Source: an uncultured Prevotellaceae bacterium | GTDB taxonomy: Bacteria; Bacteroidota; Bacteroidia; Bacteroidales; Bacteroidaceae | Reading direction: 5' to 3' | Length of the DNA stretch: 42,771 bases | Assembly (NCBI GenBank): GCA_902789415.1 | Contig: CADAOD010000019.1 | Location: 1 to 42,771, forward strand | Shown: one piece after another, positions 34,972 to 41,151 of the stretch | Layout of the letters: each line of letters opens with the position of its first letter | Position numbering within the stretch: the first letter of the stretch is position 1 | Program-made: the position numbers and the translations under genes | Notes under the pieces: model-generated | Databases searched by the model: none | Told to the model about the DNA's origin: nothing | The model's input: only the letters and a program-made list of their open reading frames with translations

Positions 34972-36393
34972 TCACTTTTTTATCAGTCGTCGCGTACCGT
35001 TATAGCTCACGTGGCCCTGGTGCTCCAGATAGTCCATAATCAGCTTGGCAGTAATCATGCCCATGCCCTTACCTGGGTCCTTACGGTTAGTAGCACTGAT
35101 AGCCACGGTATAGCTGTTGGTAACCACCTTATAGGTCTTTTTCAGGTTCAGCTTCTTACCGTCCAAGCCGTACAGCACCACCTTTTTCAGGGCCTTGGTA
35201 GCTGGGTCAACGGTGTACTCCACCTTCATGCCACCTACGTAGGGGAATCCCTGGTTATCGTTGTCGTAGCACTTTATCATCATGTCGATGAGTTCCTTGC
35301 CTGTCAACTGCAGTTCGATGGCCTCGTTCTGGAATGGGTCCAATCGCAGGGCATCAGCCACGGTAAAGCCACCCACGGCCTTCTCGCCGTAGCGCACACC
35401 ACCCGGGTTCTGGAAACTCAGGTCGGCATGGCCCTCCTGCACGTAGGCGTCGCACATCATGTTTCCTAATTCCTCGTAGGTCTCAAACGGTGTGTCCACC
35501 TGCGCCAGCACACGCTTAAAGGCAGGGTTCTGCGAGAACACATCCACCAAGGCTCTTATCACCTTATTCTCGTTCTTACCACCACGAATGGCAATGTTCT
35601 CAGCCTGGCGGTCCACCACCTTACCATCCTCAAGCGTCAGTGTGGTATGGGTCACATAAGCCAATCGGTTCTTATTCTGGGTAATAAACAGGCCATTGTG
35701 CATCTCACCGCCCTTCAGTTGCGTGTGACTATGTCCGCCCACGATGATATCCACCCAAGGTAGCTCCTTCGAAGCCTTTACATCGCTCTCAAAGCCTAAG
35801 TGCGATAGGAACAGCACCACATCGCACTCCTTACGCAGGAACTGGTACTGCTGCACAGCCTCCAAGGGATCTATAAACTTAATATCCGTGGTGTTTTTAG
35901 GGTGACTCTCGGGAATGCCCATCGTGCCTAAGGCCACAGCGCCTACTATGCCCACCTTAATGCCACCGCAGTCAAACACCTGATAGGGTTTTACGTGCAT
36001 GTTCCACTTGGCATCGGGCTGCACATTGGCGCACAGCGTGGGGAATGCCGACATGCTGATAAGCTTGGCCAACCCCTCCTGCCCCGAGTCAAACTCGTGG
36101 TTACCCAACGTGGTAGCGTTAAAACCTATCAGGTTCATCAGTGCCACCATGGGATAGGCTGGAATCTCGTACATATCGTTCAGGGGTTCGCCCGAACGGT
36201 TGTCGCCAGCACTCAGCACCAGCAAGTTAGGATACAAGGCACGCAACGAGTCGGCCACAAAGCCCACACGTGGCATGCACTCAATAGCCGCATGCATATC
36301 GTTAGCACTCAATATGTGCAGTTGCTGTTTCTCGCTGGCCTGAGCCCCCAGCCCCGCCAGCAGCATCAGCGATGCCAACATCACTCGTTTCAT
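34972..36393 (-). CDS. Exported 5'-nucleotidase / metallophosphatase
   Basis: This 473-residue protein has a signal peptide (MLASLMLLAGLGAQA). The N-terminal calcineurin-like domain carries all metal motifs: LSANDMHA (DxH), VLSAGDNRSG (GD), TTLGNHEFDSG (GNHE) and DIIVGGHSHTQ (GGHSH). The C-terminal 5'-nucleotidase domain has MMCDAYVQEGHADLSFQNPG, GVRYG and FPYVGGMKVEYT. It probably hydrolyses nucleotides or UDP-sugars in the periplasm or at the surface. The start is ATG 36393, which lies in a 7-bp tandem repeat; a TTG two codons upstream is less likely. The 67-codon gene ends 16 bases before it. Confidence 0.92.
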   Translation of the reverse strand: MKRVMLASLMLLAGLGAQASEKQQLHILSANDMHAAIECMPRVGFVADSLRALYPNLLVLSAGDNRSGEPLNDMYEIPAYPMVALMNLIGFNATTLGNHEFDSGQEGLAKLISMSAFPTLCANVQPDAKWNMHVKPYQVFDCGGIKVGIVGAVALGTMGIPESHPKNTTDIKFIDPLEAVQQYQFLRKECDVVLFLSHLGFESDVKASKELPWVDIIVGGHSHTQLKGGEMHNGLFITQNKNRLAYVTHTTLTLEDGKVVDRQAENIAIRGGKNENKVIRALVDVFSQNPAFKRVLAQVDTPFETYEELGNMMCDAYVQEGHADLSFQNPGGVRYGEKAVGGFTVADALRLDPFQNEAIELQLTGKELIDMMIKCYDNDNQGFPYVGGMKVEYTVDPATKALKKVVLYGLDGKKLNLKKTYKVVTNSYTVAISATNRKDPGKGMGMITAKLIMDYLEHQGHVSYNGTRRLIKK

Positions 36394-36413
36394 GTTCAAT
36401 GTTCAATGTTCAC
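36393..36413 (-). repeat. 7-bp tandem repeat joining a stop and a start codon
   Basis: On the minus strand this reads GTGAACA, TTGAACA, TTGAACA: three heptamers. The first contains the TGA stop of the 67-codon gene, and the last runs into the A of the nucleotidase ATG. It is of the same period and core as the other TTGA heptad arrays in the window. Confidence 0.75.
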
Positions 36414-36613
36414 TCCTTAAAGTTTAATCTAATTTGCGTAAAAGCACTCGCGGGCGCATCCAGCGCCACCTCATGTCCCCAAATGTCGCGTATCTCTAAC
36501 TTTTCCAGATACTTCAAACTCATCCTTCTGCGTGTCAGATAAGTCAGCAGTGCGTGGCGAATCTCTGCGCCCTCAAACACCTCAATTGTTGTACGATTAA
36601 CCTTTAACTTCAT
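36410..36613 (-). CDS. 67-residue conserved-looking small protein, function unknown
   Basis: The protein starts MKLKVNRTTIEVFEGAEIRH and ends IWGHEVALDAPASAFTQIRL plus a short tail. The beginning (strand, turn, strand, 'EGA', helix) looks like a beta-grasp/ubiquitin-like fold, as in ThiS or ferredoxin-like proteins. However, it has no C-terminal GlyGly and no cysteines, so neither sulfur-carrier nor iron-sulfur function is supported. The coding assignment rests on tight packing in the operon (16 bases before the nucleotidase ATG, 79 bases after DUF2207), a proper ATG and sensible composition. Confidence 0.6.
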   Translation of the reverse strand: MKLKVNRTTIEVFEGAEIRHALLTYLTRRRMSLKYLEKLEIRDIWGHEVALDAPASAFTQIRLNFKE

Positions 36614-36676
36614 ATATCAACGTTCCCTTAATGTTTCAATGCTCCGCTCCAGCTCTGCTGGCTTGCAAGGCAAGAA

Positions 36677-36695
36677 TGTTCAATGTTTAATGTCA
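36677..36695 (-). repeat. 7-bp tandem repeat after the DUF2207 stop
   Basis: Two full heptamers (TTAAACA and TTGAACA on the minus strand) and a partial one overlap the TGA stop of the DUF2207 gene. It is the same repeat type as at 36393-36413. Confidence 0.6.
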
Positions 36696-38333
36696 TCTCA
36701 CGCCGCCTCCTCCGCCGCCGCCCGAGAAGCCGCCTCCGCCGCCTCCCCACGACGAGTGTCCGCCACCACCGTGTGCACGGTGTTCGCGAGCCGCCTTGGC
36801 AGCTACCGCACTCGATGTGCTGCGCTGCAGTGTACTGTAAATCAGTGGCAGCGTCATGTCATCAGCCATCTGACTGGCCACGCGGTCCATATCAAAGTAG
36901 GCAGGGTTCACCTGTTTCATCTCCTTTATCACCTTATCGGCTATACCAAACAGCGTGGCATATATCATATAATCCTTCCACAGCGTTACCTCCTTCAGTT
37001 CGCGCTCATCAAGCAGTGTAAACTCTTTCAAGAATTTTCGCAAACCAAACACCTCGTTCACGCCCTTATCCGTGGGTGGATATTTCGATAGATCCTTCTT
37101 GGCGTGCAGGGTAGTAACAAACTGGTCGATCACGCTCTGGTGTGAGGTGCTGCGCATATACGATTTCAGCTCCCAAGGCTCCAGCACCCTGTCGCTGCCT
37201 GCCGACTCCTTAAATATCTTGTACAGCTGACGCATCAGCACAGGCTGCTTGTCAATCTCCTCGTAGTCGTGTATCACAAAGTTAGGCTCCATCTTACCCT
37301 TATGGTTGGGCTTTGTCTCGATGGTGATAATGCCCATGCTGATAAGCTTCAGGATACAGGCCGACATCAGGTTGTTGTAATCGCTGTTAAAATATTTGTA
37401 GGCATTCAGTATCTTGTTAGCCTCCTGCAGATTGCCGTTCAGCGGTATGTCACGATACCACAGCAGGTTCTTGTTCAGCTTACGCTTGGCGCTCCACACG
37501 CTGTATATGCGCCACACGACACTACCAATCACCAGCAGGGCGGCACCGCCATATACCAGTATAAACATCAGCCACTCAAAGCCGCTCATGTCGTCCTCAT
37601 CTTCGTCGTACTCGTAGTCGCTGCCCTCAAAAGCCTCTTCCTTCTTATCCTCAAAGCTGTCCTCCTCCCAGATGGTAGGCTCAAACATCTCCTTGGGGAA
37701 TCGTGCCATCAGGTACAGGCCTGCCTCGCTGTTCATAGGCTCCGTGGTCTCAGCCATCATGTAGCCATTCTCAAACCACAGCTCACCCTGAAACTTAAAG
37801 CCCCACAGGCCGCATGTCTCGTCGCTAATCACCATCGTTGTGTCAGCTGTGGTAATAGCCACACGGGCATGCTCAGGTTTGGGCGACACAGCAGTATCTA
37901 AGAACACGTGGCGTATGGCACAGGCATCAGGATAGCCGCGCACCAGTCCCGTCATTATATAGGTAGTGGTGTACGTACGCTCGCCCTCGGCACCCAAGCC
38001 CCAGCACAGCTCGTAGCCGCGCTTGGTGGTAACAATGCCGCACTTATACTGTTTCCAACTGCGGTTCTCGCTCACGTCCCAATCCGTATATACGTAGCGT
38101 GCGCCCGTCTCGTCAGTCACCGTCAAGTCCTTTATCGTGCTCTGGCCCATGTTAGCCAGTCCAATATAGCACTCCGTACCCTCGCTGTCAATCGTCATTT
38201 TGCGTGTTTCGCTTATCAGGGCGTCGCCATTCTTATACAGCACCACCCGTATATCCAGGTCGTGCAACTGCGGGCGTGCCCAAACGCCAATCACCTCCAG
38301 TAGTAAAAGTGCTAAAAATAATACTCGTTTCAT
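36693..38333 (-). CDS. DUF2207 membrane protein with Gly-rich C-terminus
   Basis: This 546-residue protein has a signal peptide (VLFLALLLLEVIGVWA). The extracytoplasmic DUF2207 domain (~20-215) starts LHDLDIRVVLYKNGDALISE and includes an acidic stretch (SDYEYDEDEDDM near 240). A membrane helix lies at ~250-275 (WLMFILVYGGAALLVIGSVV), followed by a cytosolic region with LNAYKYFNSDYNNLMSACIL. A second hydrophobic segment is weak (DYMIYATLFGIADKVI). The tail is HRAHGGGGHSSWGGGGGGF and continues Gly/Ser-rich to the end, as is common in this family. Function is unknown. I chose ATG 38333 because the longer frame would start in the promoter. Confidence 0.85.
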   Translation of the reverse strand: MKRVLFLALLLLEVIGVWARPQLHDLDIRVVLYKNGDALISETRKMTIDSEGTECYIGLANMGQSTIKDLTVTDETGARYVYTDWDVSENRSWKQYKCGIVTTKRGYELCWGLGAEGERTYTTTYIMTGLVRGYPDACAIRHVFLDTAVSPKPEHARVAITTADTTMVISDETCGLWGFKFQGELWFENGYMMAETTEPMNSEAGLYLMARFPKEMFEPTIWEEDSFEDKKEEAFEGSDYEYDEDEDDMSGFEWLMFILVYGGAALLVIGSVVWRIYSVWSAKRKLNKNLLWYRDIPLNGNLQEANKILNAYKYFNSDYNNLMSACILKLISMGIITIETKPNHKGKMEPNFVIHDYEEIDKQPVLMRQLYKIFKESAGSDRVLEPWELKSYMRSTSHQSVIDQFVTTLHAKKDLSKYPPTDKGVNEVFGLRKFLKEFTLLDERELKEVTLWKDYMIYATLFGIADKVIKEMKQVNPAYFDMDRVASQMADDMTLPLIYSTLQRSTSSAVAAKAAREHRAHGGGGHSSWGGGGGGFSGGGGGGGVR

Positions 38334-38342
38334 ACTAAGGTG

Positions 38343-38350
38343 CAAAGATA
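38343..38350 (-). promoter_or_regulatory. -7 promoter element for the DUF2207-to-kinase operon
   Basis: The minus strand reads TATCTTTG, only 9 bases before the ATG, so the transcript would have almost no leader. A perfect 9-bp dyad lies just upstream (38356-38385). Confidence 0.65.
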
Positions 38351-38355
38351 AAAAA

Positions 38356-38385
38356 TAGTGTCGAAAGTAGTACCTCTCGACACTA
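38356..38385. promoter_or_regulatory. Candidate operator: 9-bp dyad upstream of the DUF2207 promoter
   Basis: TAGTGTCGA (38356-38364) and its exact reverse complement (38377-38385) flank a 12-base spacer. The element occupies the -33 region of the minus-strand promoter. It could be a repressor or activator site; no binding protein is known. Confidence 0.4.
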
Positions 38386-38507
38386 ATATTTAACGTTTCT
38401 TCCTTTAAACTATGTTAATTCGCATTAATAAAACATATTCTGTGGCGATTTTCCTTAGGCTTAACTGCATTTTACCCCTATTATGATTGTTTACTCCATT
38501 TTTTAGT

Positions 38508-38515
38508 TATCTTTG
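38508..38515 (+). promoter_or_regulatory. -33/-7 promoter for the thioesterase gene
   Basis: TATCTTTG matches TAnnTTTG, 23 bases before the ATG. TTG at 38487-38489 is at a workable -33 position (18-base spacer). Confidence 0.65.
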
Positions 38516-38538
38516 CACCGCAATATAATAATATAATA

Positions 38539-38943
38539 ATGAATATAAAAGAATTACTAAACCAAACAGACCATTTTGCAGCCAATGCTGGCTGTAAGAT
38601 TACTAAAGTAGATAATGAGCATGCTGTAGCTGAGATGACTGTAACTTCAGCACACCTTAATGGTGGACATGTATGCCAGGGTGGCGCCCTATTTACTTTA
38701 GCCGACCTTGCCATAGCCGCATTAATGAATCAACACGGCGAGCTTACCTTTGGCATTTCAAACAACATCATGTTTGTAGCCAGTGCTAAGGAGGGTGACC
38801 ATCTTAAGGCTGAAGCCACCTTCGTGTCCGATCACCATAAGATACCTTCTGTTCAAGTAAGCGTAACCAATCAAAATAACAAACTTATTTGCCACGTAAC
38901 AGGCATGGGCTACCGTAAATCCATCCCGCTTCCGAAAGAATAA
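38539..38943 (+). CDS. PaaI-type hotdog-fold thioesterase
   Basis: This 134-residue protein has the hotdog signature ahead of the long helix: LNGGHVCQGGALFTLADLAI, in which GG.....GG...TLAD is typical of PaaI/YbgC-like acyl-CoA thioesterases. FGISNNIMFVASAKEGDHLK and VSVTNQNNKLICHVTGMGYR follow as strands. Substrate is probably a phenylacetyl- or acyl-CoA, but this cannot be read from sequence. It is a single-gene unit; a repeat-rich region begins 16 bases after its stop. Confidence 0.88.
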   Translation: MNIKELLNQTDHFAANAGCKITKVDNEHAVAEMTVTSAHLNGGHVCQGGALFTLADLAIAALMNQHGELTFGISNNIMFVASAKEGDHLKAEATFVSDHHKIPSVQVSVTNQNNKLICHVTGMGYRKSIPLPKE

Positions 38944-38959
38944 ACACCACTTTATGCCA

Positions 38960-38986
38960 AAAAGTTGCGGCGTGCGGTGTGCGGTG
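38960..38986 (+). repeat. GC-rich repeat copy 1
   Basis: AAAAGTTGCGGCGTGCGG, then TGTGCGGTG. It matches copies 2 and 3 over 27 bases with one mismatch (T for C at 38978). Internally it is built from GTGCGGC-like units. Confidence 0.85.
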
Positions 38987-39120
38987 CCTAACAACACATT
39001 GTGTCAAAAACGCAAGTATAATATAACTATTTTTGGTCGGTATTTCATGCAATACACATACAAAACAATCCATCCCACAAACTATATTTTTCATAAAATA
39101 AACGTTATTCTTCATATAAA

Positions 39121-39153
39121 CCAACACCGCACGCCGCACGCCGCAACTTTTGC
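39121..39153 (-). repeat. GC-rich repeat copy 2 (inverted)
   Basis: This is the exact reverse complement of copy 3 over 33 bases (starts CCAACACCGCACGCCG, ends CAACTTTTGC). Its core begins 165 bases after the start of copy 1. Confidence 0.9.
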
Positions 39154-39204
39154 ATATTGCGATGCGCACAGCGGTGTTCGATGAGAAGAATTATTTATAT
39201 TATA

Positions 39205-39256
39205 AATATTATATATTATTATATATATTATAGTATATATAATAATATATAATATT
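39205..39256. repeat. Perfect 23-bp AT-only palindrome
   Basis: Two 23-base arms made only of A and T (39205-39227 and 39234-39256) are exact reverse complements around a 6-base loop (TTATAG). The palindrome is nearly centred between GC-rich copies 2 and 3, so the three together form a nested ~200-bp palindromic structure. It could extrude as a cruciform. Confidence 0.9.
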
Positions 39257-39286
39257 CTAAGAACAAACAACACAAGTGCGCAACGA

Positions 39287-39319
39287 GCAAAAGTTGCGGC
39301 GTGCGGCGTGCGGTGTTGG
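39287..39319 (+). repeat. GC-rich repeat copy 3
   Basis: This 33-base copy begins GCAAAAGTTGCGGCGTGCGG and ends GTGTTGG. It is a perfect inverted match to copy 2, in the same orientation as copy 1, and its core is 164 bases from the core of copy 2. Confidence 0.9.
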
Positions 39320-39427
39320 GTGGATAGAAAAAAAGGAAGTTACACATATCTGAGCGAAATCCGTAAATTTTGAGATGATAAAATACCGGTTCATAGGCCA
39401 TGGAATTAGTCACAAAATTATTTAAGG

Positions 39428-39502
39428 TTTTTGATTAAAAAATATAGCGAAATATTTGGTAGATTGAAATATTTTTTGTACCTTTGCATCGTTAATCAAA
39501 AA
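39428..39502. promoter_or_regulatory. HU-gene promoter region bracketed by an 11-bp inverted repeat
   Basis: TTTTTGATTAA (39428-39438) and its reverse complement TTAATCAAAAA (39492-39502) flank a complete promoter: TTTG at 39455-39458 and, 20 bases on, TACCTTTG at 39479-39486. The repeats could be operator half-sites for autoregulation. Confidence 0.6.
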
Positions 39503-39567
39503 CAAAGCGCGCACAATTTTGAGAGACACAAACAACTATAGTAATTAACCCTTAAAACATAAACATC

Positions 39568-40101
39568 ATGGCAAAGATTTTTTATTTATTGAAACAGAAC
39601 AACACCAAGAACTCTAAGATTTATGGCAAATGGTTTGCTCGCAGTAAAACAACCGAGACACTTAACACCAGAAAGATGGCCAACCACATTGCAGAGCACG
39701 GAAGCATCTATACCCCCGACGTAGTATTCGGAGTGCTGGAGAAATTCAGAAGCTGTTTGTTGGAAATGCTATTGAGTTCGAAACGAGTAAAGATCGACGG
39801 CTTAGGCATCTTCTTCACCACCCTCGAGAACGAACCTGGCGGTGCAATAAAGAAGGAAGACTTCTCGCCCCAGAAAAACCTGAAAGCCCTGCACATCCGT
39901 TTTCTACCCGACCAGGAGGCTGAGACAAATATCTCGAGCAGGGAGTTTATCAAGAAGGCCGAGTTTGTAAATGCAGAGACATTTGCAGGACAGTTAGCCG
40001 AGGCGGATAACCCTAACAACCCAAGCGGCGGAAATCAGGGCGGCAATACCGGAGGCGGTGGAAACACCGGCGGAGGTGGCAATGAGTCGAACGGAGACTA
40101 G
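39568..40101 (+). CDS. HU-related DNA-binding protein with Gly/Asn-rich tail
   Basis: The protein has 177 residues. Residues ~1-130 match the Bacteroidetes HU-related histone-like family (longer and more divergent than HU): WFARSKTTETLNTRKMANHI, KRVKIDGLGIFFTTLENEPG and LKALHIRFLPDQEAETN, including the beta-arm region. The last ~28 residues are a flexible tail of Gly, Asn and Ser (NPSGGNQGGNTGGGGNTGGG). Members of this family are often followed by a tiny 'smalltalk' gene and a cell-wall amidase; here only the former is present. The leader is long (about 80 bases after the -7 element). A GC-rich hairpin follows the stop. Confidence 0.88.
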   Translation: MAKIFYLLKQNNTKNSKIYGKWFARSKTTETLNTRKMANHIAEHGSIYTPDVVFGVLEKFRSCLLEMLLSSKRVKIDGLGIFFTTLENEPGGAIKKEDFSPQKNLKALHIRFLPDQEAETNISSREFIKKAEFVNAETFAGQLAEADNPNNPSGGNQGGNTGGGGNTGGGGNESNGD

Positions 40102-40128
40102 TGGTTAGGGGGCTAAGCCCCCACCACT
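40100..40128 (+). terminator. Hairpin after the HU-related gene
   Basis: GGGGGC and GCCCCC with a 3-base loop form the inner stem; AGTGG and CCACT form an outer stem. There is no T-run after it, so it may be an mRNA 3'-protecting or attenuating hairpin more than a full terminator. Confidence 0.55.
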
Positions 40129-40140
40129 CTACCAAATTAA

Positions 40141-40175
40141 AATTGAGAATTGAAAATTGATAATTGAGAATTGAC
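40141..40175 (+). repeat. Five-unit AATTGAN heptamer array upstream of the smalltalk gene
   Basis: Exactly five consecutive heptamers AATTGAN (N = G, A, T, G, C). A 27-base core is identical to the array before the GH57 gene at 29703-29737 on the other strand. Confidence 0.85.
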
Positions 40176-40193
40176 CATTAAAGATTAACCATT

Positions 40194-40295
40194 ATGACAA
40201 AGAAAGAAACAATTAAGTTCATCGTACAGATGATTGCGAGTATCGCAACAGCGATTGTTACCGCCCTCGGCGCTACGAGCTGCGTGGGGTCGTGA
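40194..40295 (+). CDS. 'Smalltalk' protein (33 residues)
   Basis: The protein starts MTKKETIKFIVQMIASIATA and ends with a GATSC-containing tail: a short basic N-terminus, one hydrophobic helix, and a lipobox-like end with Cys30. This matches the Bacteroidales 'smalltalk' family of ~32-residue proteins that sit after HU-related genes; their function is unknown. The start is the ATG 92 bases after the HU-related stop, and TGA is at 40293. A bidirectional terminator follows. It is too short to be found by usual length cut-offs, but the family match and context make it credible. Confidence 0.85.
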   Translation: MTKKETIKFIVQMIASIATAIVTALGATSCVGS

Positions 40296-40310
40296 GCACA
40301 AAAAACCAAT

Positions 40311-40340
40311 GATGGCTGCACCGGAAACGATGCAGCCATC
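40311..40340. terminator. Bidirectional terminator between smalltalk and the outer-membrane protein gene
   Basis: A perfect 10-bp stem (GATGGCTGCA with TGCAGCCATC) encloses a 10-base loop. On the minus strand TTTTTT follows after five bases, so it serves the convergent beta-barrel gene; on the plus strand a weaker T-rich tail follows. Confidence 0.8.
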
Positions 40341-40372
40341 TGTCTTGATTTATATAAACTAAGTTGTTACTA

Positions 40373-40930
40373 TTAGAAGTTGTAGTAAACACCGAAGCTG
40401 AGGTTAGAACCATCGAGGTTGAAACCGAAGGTGTTAGCAGCCTTGGCGCCATCAACATCCTCCTTCTCGCTCTGCCAACCCAGGAAACCTGCGTGAGCTA
40501 CGAAGCTGAGCTTATCGTTGAGGTTAACAGCGATACCTGGCTTGATGCCCAGACCGAAGGTGTTTACCTTGTTACCAGCTGCGGGATCCTCGTGGATATA
40601 ATCGAAACCACCATCGAGGAAGAGGTTCACCTTATCGAACTTAGCAAAGGTGTAACGTGCGTATGGGCTGATCTGGAACAACTTGTCCTTAACTGATACA
40701 GTCTTAGTAGCAACCTTGTTTGAATACTCGTCCTCAGCATATCCGAAAGCTACACCAATAGCCCAGCTATCGTTGATGTTGTAACCAATCTCGGGCATGA
40801 GCTTGAGCTTAGTGTTGGTGTCGCCATCCTGAGATGTAGAAGCCAGACCAAGACCACCACCTACATAAACCTGTGCATTCATTGTTGCAGCTACACACAC
40901 TGCTGCGAGTGTCATAAAAAACTTTTTCAT
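40373..40930 (-). CDS. Small outer-membrane beta-barrel protein
   Basis: This 185-residue protein has a signal peptide (FFMTLAAVCVAATMNA, cut before QVYVGGG). The mature part is alternating strands: GGGLGLASTSQDGDTNTKLK, EIGYNINDSWAIGVAFGYAE and YARYTFAKFDKVNLFLDGGF. It ends on an aromatic residue (GVYYNF), a signal for Bam-dependent insertion. It resembles the OmpX/OprF-like 8-stranded porin families of Bacteroidetes; ligand unknown. It has its own promoter and a ~75-base leader, and is convergent with the smalltalk gene. Confidence 0.88.
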   Translation of the reverse strand: MKKFFMTLAAVCVAATMNAQVYVGGGLGLASTSQDGDTNTKLKLMPEIGYNINDSWAIGVAFGYAEDEYSNKVATKTVSVKDKLFQISPYARYTFAKFDKVNLFLDGGFDYIHEDPAAGNKVNTFGLGIKPGIAVNLNDKLSFVAHAGFLGWQSEKEDVDGAKAANTFGFNLDGSNLSFGVYYNF

Positions 40931-41006
40931 TTCTTTTCTTTTTTAATAATTAAACATCAACATTTGGTCTCCCAAAGGACCTCCTGTTTTAATTCTAAAC
41001 GCACTG

Positions 41007-41014
41007 CAAAGGTA
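41007..41014 (-). promoter_or_regulatory. -33/-7 promoter for the beta-barrel gene
   Basis: The minus strand reads TACCTTTG; TTTG is 21 bases upstream (41036-41039). Transcription would start about 70 bases before the ATG. Confidence 0.7.
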
Positions 41015-41121
41015 AGGCGAAAACTTGAAACCAAGCAAAAGTTTTGCAGAAATTGGCGGAATAGGCCTATATTGTTGACCAGTATCACAAAAAACGGCCT
41101 ATTTAAAAAAAATAGTGAAAA

Positions 41122-41147
41122 ATCCTTTGTGGATAGGGAAAACCCTA
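41122..41147 (-). terminator. Weak terminator candidate after the alpha/beta hydrolase gene
   Basis: Two short stems follow the hydrolase stop on the minus strand: TAGGG/CCCTA with a 4-base loop, then ATCC/GGAT ending in TTTTT. Each stem is short, so efficiency is doubtful. A wider 8-bp inverted repeat (AATAGGCC at 41060-41067, GGCCTATT at 41096-41103) lies further on. Confidence 0.35.
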
Positions 41148-41151
41148 CGAT

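Larger units (their letters stand above)
38944..39567. other. 624-bp non-coding, repeat-rich region
   Basis: No credible gene is seen here. The stretch contains three copies of a GC-rich repeat in alternating orientation, a long AT-rich palindrome, then the promoter and a flanking inverted repeat of the HU-related gene. Short open frames run through the repeats, but their composition follows the repeat sequence and not coding constraint. Base composition swings from strongly GC-rich in the repeats to nearly pure AT in the palindrome, unlike the surrounding genes. Confidence 0.8.

Noticed and set aside
38954-39184. 76-codon frame through the GC-rich repeats
   Set aside because: Its residues mirror the repeat units (TPHAAT, CGVRCAV) and it starts and ends in repeat sequence; no coding evidence.
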